A stretch of 35,927 bases of DNA, taken from assembly GCA_022340265.1 (NCBI GenBank), contig JAJDOH010000198.1, forward strand, positions 1-35,927, written 5' to 3'. The position numbers were made by a program, and so were the translations under genes. Positions 28,853 through 35,927 of the stretch are shown piece after piece (the stretch's first letter is position 1; every line of letters begins with the position of its first letter). Source of the stretch: Deltaproteobacteria bacterium (GTDB lineage: Bacteria; Desulfobacterota; DSM-4660; Desulfatiglandales; Desulfatiglandaceae). The notes under the pieces were generated by a model, which saw nothing but the letters and a program-made list of their open reading frames with translations, did no database searches and was not told the origin of the DNA.

Positions 28853-30196
28853 ATGGGATTAACTGGAATTCAGATATTTAAACTGCTGCCCAAAACCAAT
28901 TGCGGCGAGTGTGGGGTTCCTACCTGTCTGGCCTTTGCCATGAACCTGGCTGCCGGCAAGGCGGAATTGGATAGTTGCCCTTATGTTTCAGATGAAGCTA
29001 GAGAACAGTTGGCGGAGGCTTCAGCGCCTCCCATCCGTCCTGTGGCCATCGGTGCCGGCCCCAGAGCTTTCAAAGTGGGCGGTGAGACGGTCATGTTCAG
29101 GCATGAAAAGACGTTTTACAATCCCACCGGACTGGCGGCCCAGATACCGTCCGATATGGATGCGGATGCCCTGGACAAAAAATTGAAAATTTGGAATGCA
29201 TTTCAATATGAACGGGTAGGCCTGAACCTGCGGCCTGAACTGGCAGCCTTAAAAGATGTAAATGGCGATGCCGCCGCTTTTGCGGCCGCCGCCAAAAAGA
29301 TTGCCGAAGAGTCCGAGTTCGGCCTGATACTCATGAGTGATAAGCCGGATGTGATCAAGGCTGCCATCGACGTATGCGCTTTCAAAAAGCCCCTTATTTA
29401 TGCCGCCACCAGCGAAAATGTGGATGAGATGGGAAATCTGGCCAAAGATAGCGGCCTTCCCCTGGCTGTGAAAGCGGACAACATGGATGACTTGATTGCT
29501 TTGAGCGATAAGTTAACGGGCATGGGCCTGAAGGACCTGGTTCTTGATTCAGGTGCCAGGGAAATGAAGGCCCTGTTCCAGGATCAGGTGGTTATTCGAA
29601 GGGCGCCGCTCAAAGCCGGAAACAAATCTTTGGGCTTTCCCACCATCACTTTCCCCTGTGAAATGGCCGACAACCTGGCAACGGAAGCACTTATCGGCGC
29701 CATGCTGATCGCTAAGTACGCAGGCATCGTGGTGCTCTCCGATTTCGAAGGCGAAAGTCTCTTTGCGCTGCTGCTTGAACGGCTGAACATCTTTACCGAT
29801 CCGCAGCGACCCATGACCGTGACGGAAGGAATTTATGAGATCGGTTCCCCCGATGAAAACTCACCGGTAGTGATTACCACGAATTTCTCTCTCACGTACT
29901 TTATTGTCGCCGGTGAGATCGAGGGAAGCCGGGTACCCACTTGGCTCCTCATTATGGATACGGAAGGCCTCTCCGTCATGACCGCCTGGGCCGCCGGGAA
30001 GTTTTCCGGTGACGCGGTGGCCGTATTTGTTAAGAAGTGCGGTATTGCCGATAAGATTGCCCATAAGAAGATCATAATACCGGGCTATGCAGCAGCCATC
30101 AGCGGAGAAATGGAAGAGGATCTTCCGGACTGGGAAATTCTGATCGGTCCCAGAGATGCTTCGCTCCTGCCCAAGTATTTGAAGGACATGAAGTAA
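28853..30196 (+). CDS. acsC: Corrinoid iron-sulfur protein large subunit (AcsC)
   Basis: 447 residues. The N-terminal domain binds a 4Fe-4S cluster through C17, C20, C25 and C42 (TNCGECGVPTC, then DSC), the same positions as in Moorella AcsC; this cluster reductively reactivates the cobamide. The middle is a TIM barrel and the C-terminal part is the cobamide-binding domain, with WLLIMDTEGLSVMTAWAAGK and an IIIPGYAAAISGEMEE segment. It pairs with AcsD and shuttles the methyl group between AcsE and AcsB. GAGGAG lies upstream of the ATG. A possible 6-bp stem (TGTGCC 30223-30228, GGCACA 30247-30252) occupies the gap before acsE. Confidence 0.95.
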   Translation: MGLTGIQIFKLLPKTNCGECGVPTCLAFAMNLAAGKAELDSCPYVSDEAREQLAEASAPPIRPVAIGAGPRAFKVGGETVMFRHEKTFYNPTGLAAQIPSDMDADALDKKLKIWNAFQYERVGLNLRPELAALKDVNGDAAAFAAAAKKIAEESEFGLILMSDKPDVIKAAIDVCAFKKPLIYAATSENVDEMGNLAKDSGLPLAVKADNMDDLIALSDKLTGMGLKDLVLDSGAREMKALFQDQVVIRRAPLKAGNKSLGFPTITFPCEMADNLATEALIGAMLIAKYAGIVVLSDFEGESLFALLLERLNIFTDPQRPMTVTEGIYEIGSPDENSPVVITTNFSLTYFIVAGEIEGSRVPTWLLIMDTEGLSVMTAWAAGKFSGDAVAVFVKKCGIADKIAHKKIIIPGYAAAISGEMEEDLPDWEILIGPRDASLLPKYLKDMK

Positions 30197-30293
30197 GAAG
30201 GAAACAGGTTTTTGGAGTTTGTTGTGCCCCGGCCTGCTGATCCTGAGGCACACCAGACTCATTCTTTTACCATTTTTAAAAGGGAGTGTGGCC

Positions 30294-31178
30294 ATGTTAT
30301 TGATTGGTGAAAATTTGAATGTAATCAACACGATTATTGGCAGGGCGTTTAAGGAAAAGGACCCGGGTCCAATTGCTGAAGAAGCAAAACGCCAGAAGGA
30401 AAAGGGGATGGACTGGATTGACATCAATCTGGGGCCGGCCAGAAAAGGTGGTCCGGAGCTCATGGAATTCGTGGTCAAAACGGTCCAGGAAGCCATCGGA
30501 GACGAAATACCCCTTTGCCTGGATACATCCAACATTGAGGCCATGGAGGCGGGGCTTATCGCACATAAGGGCAAGGCCATCATCAACTCCATCATGTGCC
30601 GACCGGAGCGCTACGAAAAGATGATACCCCTTGCTGTGAAATACAAGGCCAACATGATTGCCCTCATGTGGGGTCCGGATGGCCTTCCCAGGGACGAAAA
30701 TGAGCGCATGGCCCTGTCGGCGGAACTGCTCTATGCGGCCAATGAAGCAGGTGTTCCCAATGAGGATATTTTTGTGGACGGTATTGTGACACCGGTCAAT
30801 ATTCAGCAACCTCAGGCATTGAGTCTCATGGCTTATCAGGAGATGGTGGGTGAAATGTTCCCGGGCGTGAAGTCTACCTGCGGCCTTTCCAACATCTCCA
30901 ATGGGCCCCCGGACCATCTGCGGCCGATCCTTAATCAGACCTATATGGTAATGCTGGAGCGGAAGGGCATGTATTCTGTCATTTCCGATGCCTATGATGA
31001 TCAACTGACCGCTATCGCCCGGGGAAAGAGACCGGATGTGGTGGAAGTCATTCACAAGGTAATGGATGAGGAACCCATCGAAATGGGTGCTCTGTCAAAG
31101 GAATTGCAGGACTATGTCAAAACAGCGCGAGTGATTCTGGGCCAGTCCCTCTATTCGGATTCCTGGCTTGAACTTTAA
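30294..31178 (+). CDS. acsE: Methyltetrahydrofolate:corrinoid/iron-sulfur protein methyltransferase (AcsE)
   Basis: 294 residues from ATG 30294, with AGGGAG 7 bp upstream. The longer frame starting at 30219 adds a hydrophobic leader with no ribosome-binding site and is rejected. It is a pterin-binding TIM barrel (MLLIGENLNVI, WIDINLGPARKGG, LCLDTSNIEAMEAGL, IINSI, DGIVTPVN, TCGLSNISNGPP). These match the folate-binding residues of the MetH/AcsE family. It moves the N5-methyl group of methyl-THF to Co(I) of AcsC/AcsD. The C-terminus is about 30 residues longer than Moorella AcsE (262). It is the last gene before a strong terminator and so the probable end of the acs operon. Confidence 0.94.
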   Translation: MLLIGENLNVINTIIGRAFKEKDPGPIAEEAKRQKEKGMDWIDINLGPARKGGPELMEFVVKTVQEAIGDEIPLCLDTSNIEAMEAGLIAHKGKAIINSIMCRPERYEKMIPLAVKYKANMIALMWGPDGLPRDENERMALSAELLYAANEAGVPNEDIFVDGIVTPVNIQQPQALSLMAYQEMVGEMFPGVKSTCGLSNISNGPPDHLRPILNQTYMVMLERKGMYSVISDAYDDQLTAIARGKRPDVVEVIHKVMDEEPIEMGALSKELQDYVKTARVILGQSLYSDSWLEL

Positions 31179-31202
31179 GAAGCCGGCGATTTAACCTCTT
31201 GG

Positions 31203-31243
31203 AGAGATTCCTCCAGTAACGATTGGGGGAGTCTCTTTTTTTT
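31203..31243 (+). terminator. Intrinsic terminator of the acs operon
   Basis: AGAGATTCCTCCA (31203-31215) pairs along all 13 bases with TGGGGGAGTCTCT (31224-31236), with two G-T pairs in RNA, around an 8-nt loop. An eight-T run follows (31236-31243). It lies 24 bp after the acsE stop and is a textbook rho-independent terminator. It separates acsE from the Mrp gene. Confidence 0.9.
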
Positions 31244-31321
31244 GTTCATAACTTTCTGTTACCGGTTTGCGGCCGGAACATCAAAAAAAGGAAACGGGTT
31301 TTGGAGAAAATACAGGAAAAA

Positions 31322-32134
31322 ATGACCCCCGGTGATTTTGAACGGAATACACAGGATAAACTTATTACAGACCGTATGGCCCGGGTGGATCGCAAAATAT
31401 TGGTTATGAGCGGAAAAGGCGGTGTCGGCAAGAGCACTGTGGCCGCCTATCTCGCACTCTTGTTGAGCAAAAAGGACAAAAGAGTGGGCTTGATGGATGT
31501 GGACCTTCATGGTCCCAGCATTGCCCGACTCATGAGGGTTCAGGGTGGTTTTGATTTAAGTGAACAGGGCGTTGTCAAGCCTTACGCTTTTTCCCCGCAA
31601 CTGAGAATCGTCTCTCTGGATATGATGCTGGGTGAAAAAGATATGGCGGTCATCTGGCGAGGACCCATGAAAATCAGCGCCATTCGCCAGTTCGTGTCAG
31701 ACATCGAGTGGGGTGATCTGGACTTTCTGGTGGTGGATTCCCCTCCGGGGACCGGCGATGAACCTTTAACCGTAGCCCAGACGATTCCGGATGCTGAAGC
31801 GCTTATTGTCACCACCCCCCAGGAGATCAGCCTGGCGGACGTGAGAAAGTCCATCAATTTCTGCCATCAGGTAAACATGAAAATACTGGGCGTGGTGGAA
31901 AATATGAGCGGGCAGCTTTGTCCCCACTGTGGTGAGGAGGTACCCCTGTTCGGCCAGGGCGGTGGAGAAAGAATGGCTCAGGAAATGAACGTTCCCTTTC
32001 TGGGGCGAATTCCCGCGGATGGAAAACTGGTTGCGGCCGGAGACGCGGGGGATCTGGAATCGTTTATGGACCAAAAGGATCTGGCAGTCAACCTTGCCTA
32101 CGACAATGTTTTAAAGCGGGTAATCGCGGGCTGA
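31322..32134 (+). CDS. Mrp/NBP35 (ApbC) family iron-sulfur carrier ATPase
   Basis: 270 residues from ATG 31322. A TTG at 31301 with AGGAAA upstream is a good alternative adding seven residues. The longest frame begins at 31223 inside the terminator and is unlikely. It is a deviant-Walker P-loop ATPase (MSGKGGVGKSTVAAYLA, LMDVDLHGPSIARL, FLVVDSPPGTGDEPLT). The C-terminal CPHC motif (VENMSGQLCPHCGEE) is the paired-cysteine site that holds a bridging 4Fe-4S cluster in Mrp/Nbp35 dimers. The family delivers Fe-S clusters to apo-proteins. Its position after a gene set rich in Fe-S enzymes (CooS, AcsB, AcsC) suggests service to them. The strong terminator between acsE and this gene means it is probably transcribed separately or only by readthrough. 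Confidence 0.88.
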   Translation: MTPGDFERNTQDKLITDRMARVDRKILVMSGKGGVGKSTVAAYLALLLSKKDKRVGLMDVDLHGPSIARLMRVQGGFDLSEQGVVKPYAFSPQLRIVSLDMMLGEKDMAVIWRGPMKISAIRQFVSDIEWGDLDFLVVDSPPGTGDEPLTVAQTIPDAEALIVTTPQEISLADVRKSINFCHQVNMKILGVVENMSGQLCPHCGEEVPLFGQGGGERMAQEMNVPFLGRIPADGKLVAAGDAGDLESFMDQKDLAVNLAYDNVLKRVIAG

Positions 32135-32262
32135 CATCTGACGCAATATCCCTCCTCGCAAACGGGTGCAAGCTCCTTTTTTCTTGACAGGGCCTCTGTT
32201 TTCCAGCAGTGTTTTTTCTAATAGGGTAAAGAGAGGATCCATAAAACCTGGCAAAAACACCC

Positions 32263-35200
32263 ATGACCAATGAATTGAGTCAGGCCCCTGCACCGGGGAT
32301 AAGTATTCTTCGGTTCAGAGGCGATACACTGATATTCAGCCTTTCCATGACAAATGAGGTGAAAGGGCGTGCATGGCTTCGCACCAATCTTGGCCATGCA
32401 CGGATCACCCGTCGGGAGATCATGGATGAGGTCTGTACGGGTGAACCGAGACTGCAGCGGGACTGGTTCGATATCCCCATGAAACGGGTTTCCAAAAAAG
32501 GTTTTCGGCTCCATATTCCCCTGTGCGAAGTGGGACATTTTGAAGCAAAATGTTATTGTTTGGAAAAAGGGAATACGACGCCTCTCTGGCCGGATGGTCA
32601 AAATGTTGTCATCAACGTGGAGCCGGCCGATACCTGTTGCGCAAACACCATCTATAATGCTTTTGTCAGGCAGTTCGGTCCTAATATTGCGGGCGGTGCA
32701 AGACCGAATGCCGCCACGGCCAACGACATCAATTTGTTGGACAATGCCGGTTACACGGTCATTCCGCCTTCTGGGACTTTCAGGGATCTAATTGGCAAAC
32801 TCGATTTCATTATTTCAGAGTTGGGATGCCGTATTATTCAGTTATTGCCCGTGCACCCCACACCCACCACCTACGGAAGGATGGGGCAGTTCGGAAGCCC
32901 CTACGCCGCCTTGGGTTTTCTGTCCGTTGACCCGGCGCTCGCCCGGTTCGATCCCAAAGCCACACCCCTGGAACAGTTTATCGAGCTGGTGGATGCCATT
33001 CATGCTCGACATGCGAAACTTTTCATAGACATTGCCATAAACCACACGGGATGGGCTGCAAGGCTTCATGAAAAACACCCGGCCTGGCTGGTACGTGATA
33101 AAGAGGGCACCATCCAGGTACCCGGCGCCTGGGGAGTGAAATGGGAAGACCTCACCAAGCTTGACTACACTCAAAAAGACCTCTGGGAATATATGGCGGA
33201 AGTGTTTATCACCTGGTGCCGCCGAGGGGTGGACGGGTTTCGGTGTGACGCCGGCTATATGATTCCACTTCAGGCCTGGCAATACATCATTGCGGCGGTG
33301 AGGGAACAGTTTCCGGATACGGTCTTTTTTAACGAAGGTCTGGGTGGAAAGATGTCTGTGACCCGTGATCTTTTAAACAGAGGGAATTTTAACTGGGCCT
33401 ATTCTGAACTGTTTCAGAACTACGCCAGAGACCAGATGGAAAGCTATCTGCCCCAAGCCATAGAGATTTCGGAGCGCGAAGGGTTGATGGTTCATTTTGC
33501 TGAAACCCATGACAATCTGAGACTTGCCGAAAAATCCGAGACATGGGCCCGCATGCGGACAGCCCTATGCGCGTTCTTTTCGCCCAATGGCGCCTTCGGT
33601 TTTGCCAACGGTGTGGAATGGTATGCCACGGAAAAGATCAATGTGCACGGAGCGCCGTCACTCAACTGGGGTGCGGATCGCAACCAGGTGGAATACATTT
33701 CCAGAATCAATGCGATCCTCATAAATCATCCGGCTTTCCATGACCGGACGCATCTCAAAATGGTCCAGCAGGGCGTGGGTAATTTTGTGGTCATGCTGCG
33801 ACACCATGTTCCAACCGGAAAATGGCTTTTGGTAGCGGCCAACCTGAGCGATGACCAAGAAGCGGTTGTCTGCTGGGATGAGCCTCCTTTGAAAAGTAAT
33901 TTTCTGACGGATTTGCTCAGCGGTGAAATCATAACCCTCGATTGTAGGGGAGGTCACGTCAGGGTTGCTCTTTCACCGGGCCGCGTTCTGTGCCTCACAC
34001 CTGACAGCCGCGATCTCGAACTGCTTCCATCAGCGATCCATCAGAAACCTCTGCCTCCCGAGCGCATCAGGCACCAGCAGTTACGTGCCGAAGCCCTTGA
34101 AATCTGCCGTTATTATAACGGAGATGGGGATCTTGGATCCGTTGACCCTGATGATATGGCATTCCGGCTGGCAAAAGACGCCTCGGTTTTCTGTGCTCAA
34201 ATGAATCCGGATGGTGAAGAATCAAGGGTGGTGCAGTGGCAGTGGCCGAGAGATCTCAGACGCCAGGTGATGGTGCCCATGAGGCATTTTCTTTGGATTG
34301 CTTCAAAAACAGCTTTTCGTGCCGCCATAATGGATGAGCAAAACGAGACGGTGTTGGGCTCGGAGACCGCCTTTCGCCTGGATGACGGAACATACCATGT
34401 TTTGTTTGGTCCATCAATCATCACCCCTGAAACACACACTCGGCACACCCTTCACTTATCCGTTTTTGAACAGGGCCGCACCGAACATGCTGAAGCGCCC
34501 CTTCTGTATTTGTGTGACCCTTTGAAACCGCTTGTAAAGACGCGTCTTAGGCGGGTAGATTGCGCTTCAAAATCCCTTCTGCTGCTGGGGACGAACCATC
34601 GGGGTGCCATGATGCGGGCGCCCGTCCGCTGGGGAGAACTGCCCAGCCGATATGATGCGCTGCTGGCGGCCAATATGGATTCCGATTACCCGGAAAATCG
34701 TTTGATCCTTTTAACACGCTGTCGGGGGTGGGTCCGGTTTCAGGGATATTCGCAAAGCCTGGATGCCCATTGTTTTGAGGGGGTTGATTTTGATTTCAGG
34801 TCGCACGGATGTTGGGGATTTCGCGTTCCCACCGGCCAGGGTGAACATGTCTATCTCCGGGTATTTTTGGAAATGGTCCCTGGAGAAAACAGGGTTCGCA
34901 TGACGGTTTACCGTGAGCCGGCCGCAGGGATCGAAGGGAGGCTCGATGATGACAAGCCTGTGGAGATAATTCTCAGGCCGGATATTGACTGGCGAAATTT
35001 TCATGAATCCACTAAAGCGTATCTGGGAGCCGAGACCCGCTTTCCCGAATCCGTAACCCCCATGCAGGAAAAACCGGGCTTCTGGTTTTCACCCCAGGGG
35101 CCACAGCAAAACCTGTTGGTTCAGACTTCAAGCGGTGTATTCGTGCCGGAACCGGAATGGCAGTATATGGTGCGCCATTTTGTGGATGGAGAAAGAGGGT

Positions 35201-35927
35201 TTGATCCGGATTCAGATCTTTTCAGCCCGGGTTATTTTGCGGTGTCGCTGGTAGGAGGAAAGGCATTTGAGTTGATGGCAGGGGTTTCAAAGGAAGGTGA
35301 ATGGTATGGGTTTGATGAAGCACTCGCCAGCGCGCTTTTTCCTGCCGGTTTTTTGGAGCGAAAAGAAAAGGTTTCCCTGAAACGAGCCCTTGATGAAGCC
35401 CTTGATCATTATGTGGTCAAAAGGGGAGCATTGAAATCGATTATTGCCGGATATCCATGGTTTCTCGACTGGGGGCGGGATTCCCTGATCGTAGTAAGAG
35501 GTCTTATCGCCGCGGGCAAAATAGGGGAAGCCCGCGCGGTGCTGCGGCAGTTCGGACGATTCGAAAAAAGCGGCACCCTGCCCAATATGATTAACGGCGA
35601 GGACGCTGGAAACCGTGATACCTCCGATGCGGCGCTCTGGTTTCTGGTGGCATGCGGGGATCTTGTTCAAAAGGAGGGGGATTCATCTTTTCTGACAGAA
35701 AAGGCAGGTGGACGCACCATTGGCGAGGTGGTGCATTCAATCGGCCATTTTATGATCAATGGCACACCGAACGGCGTCAAAATGGACCCGGAATCGGGAC
35801 TGATTTTCAGTCCCGCCCATTTCACATGGATGGACACGGACTTTCCCGCAGGCACTCCCAGAGAGGGTTATCCCATAGAAATCCAGGCCCTCTGGTACCG
35901 GGCCCTGAAAGTTCTCTCTTTTCTGGA
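32263..35927 (+). CDS. Bifunctional glycogen-debranching enzyme, GH13 plus GH133 (3' partial)
   Basis: The frame from ATG 32263 is open for 1221 codons to the right edge, so the C-terminus is missing; eukaryotic debranching enzymes (AGL) are about 1,500 residues. The N-terminal half is a GH13 glucanotransferase with the four alpha-amylase motifs. These are DIAINH (256-261), GVDGFRCDAG with nucleophile D329, FNEGL with acid/base E358, and ETHDN with H416-D417. The C-terminal half is the amylo-1,6-glucosidase domain (GDE_C/GH133): GYPWFLDWGRDSL (about 1064-1075), SGTLPNMINGED, TSDAALWF, and GYPIEIQALWY near the edge. The order transferase-then-glucosidase in one chain is the AGL layout, so the enzyme should debranch glycogen in two steps. 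No glycogen gene adjoins it. The start has only a weak ribosome-binding site. Confidence 0.85.
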   Translation, partial: MTNELSQAPAPGISILRFRGDTLIFSLSMTNEVKGRAWLRTNLGHARITRREIMDEVCTGEPRLQRDWFDIPMKRVSKKGFRLHIPLCEVGHFEAKCYCLEKGNTTPLWPDGQNVVINVEPADTCCANTIYNAFVRQFGPNIAGGARPNAATANDINLLDNAGYTVIPPSGTFRDLIGKLDFIISELGCRIIQLLPVHPTPTTYGRMGQFGSPYAALGFLSVDPALARFDPKATPLEQFIELVDAIHARHAKLFIDIAINHTGWAARLHEKHPAWLVRDKEGTIQVPGAWGVKWEDLTKLDYTQKDLWEYMAEVFITWCRRGVDGFRCDAGYMIPLQAWQYIIAAVREQFPDTVFFNEGLGGKMSVTRDLLNRGNFNWAYSELFQNYARDQMESYLPQAIEISEREGLMVHFAETHDNLRLAEKSETWARMRTALCAFFSPNGAFGFANGVEWYATEKINVHGAPSLNWGADRNQVEYISRINAILINHPAFHDRTHLKMVQQGVGNFVVMLRHHVPTGKWLLVAANLSDDQEAVVCWDEPPLKSNFLTDLLSGEIITLDCRGGHVRVALSPGRVLCLTPDSRDLELLPSAIHQKPLPPERIRHQQLRAEALEICRYYNGDGDLGSVDPDDMAFRLAKDASVFCAQMNPDGEESRVVQWQWPRDLRRQVMVPMRHFLWIASKTAFRAAIMDEQNETVLGSETAFRLDDGTYHVLFGPSIITPETHTRHTLHLSVFEQGRTEHAEAPLLYLCDPLKPLVKTRLRRVDCASKSLLLLGTNHRGAMMRAPVRWGELPSRYDALLAANMDSDYPENRLILLTRCRGWVRFQGYSQSLDAHCFEGVDFDFRSHGCWGFRVPTGQGEHVYLRVFLEMVPGENRVRMTVYREPAAGIEGRLDDDKPVEIILRPDIDWRNFHESTKAYLGAETRFPESVTPMQEKPGFWFSPQGPQQNLLVQTSSGVFVPEPEWQYMVRHFVDGERGFDPDSDLFSPGYFAVSLVGGKAFELMAGVSKEGEWYGFDEALASALFPAGFLERKEKVSLKRALDEALDHYVVKRGALKSIIAGYPWFLDWGRDSLIVVRGLIAAGKIGEARAVLRQFGRFEKSGTLPNMINGEDAGNRDTSDAALWFLVACGDLVQKEGDSSFLTEKAGGRTIGEVVHSIGHFMINGTPNGVKMDPESGLIFSPAHFTWMDTDFPAGTPREGYPIEIQALWYRALKVLSFL

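Noticed and set aside
31223..31321. N-terminal extension of the Mrp frame
   Set aside because: The upstream ATG lies in the acs terminator hairpin and has no ribosome-binding site; the extension does not resemble the family.
32184..32189. TTGACA upstream of the debranching-enzyme gene
   Set aside because: No acceptable -10 hexamer at 16-18 bp spacing, so I do not call a promoter.

Overview
The window looks like chromosomal DNA from a Gram-negative anaerobe, most likely a Desulfobacterota (deltaproteobacterial) sulfate reducer that oxidises organic carbon completely or grows autotrophically. This rests on a bacterial-type Wood-Ljungdahl carbonyl branch (CODH, ACS and the corrinoid iron-sulfur protein) next to a Gram-negative gene set (CpoB/YbgF, long GyrB). 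The taxonomic call is inference; no marker gene was compared with a database.

Layout. 1-6 kb: the end of cpoB, a CLC chloride channel with four CBS motifs on the minus strand, a tiny excisionase-like HTH protein, a NamZ/DUF1343 protein and a membrane-anchored zinc peptidase. 6-10.9 kb: a FadH-like dienoyl-CoA reductase, parA-parB, plsY, a DUF3842 gene and a parS site inside a perfect 54-bp palindrome. 10.9-21.8 kb: a minus-strand replication and housekeeping block. In transcription order it is dnaA, dnaN, gyrB, gyrA, gpsA, birA, a small conserved-looking gene and ddl. 21.8-31.2 kb: a plus-strand cluster cooC, acsD, cooS/acsA, acsB, acsC, acsE. It has a 5' leader with a promoter and two hairpins, and ends at a strong intrinsic terminator. 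31.3-35.9 kb: an Mrp/NBP35 ATPase, then a very large glycogen-debranching enzyme (GH13 plus GH133) that runs off the right edge.

How it works together. dnaA, dnaN, gyrAB, parAB and parS mark this as the replication-origin neighbourhood. The acs cluster makes acetyl-CoA from CO, CoA and a methyl group, or runs in reverse. AcsE moves the methyl group from methyl-tetrahydrofolate to the AcsC/AcsD corrinoid protein. CooS supplies or consumes CO, AcsB makes the C-C and thioester bonds, and CooC probably matures the nickel sites. The formate-to-methyl-THF branch is not in the window.

Most unusual points: (1) parS sits at the exact centre of a 54-bp perfect palindrome between two convergent genes; (2) DnaA lacks several canonical AAA+ residues (Walker A glycine, sensor 1, sensor 2) and has an altered DNA-box recognition motif, and no canonical DnaA box was found in the gaps beside it; (3) AcsD carries a TolA-like Lys/Ala/Glu tail of about 164 residues; (4) the acs operon has a leader with an attenuator-like hairpin and T-tract just after its promoter. 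No tRNA, rRNA, CRISPR array, insertion sequence or prophage was seen.
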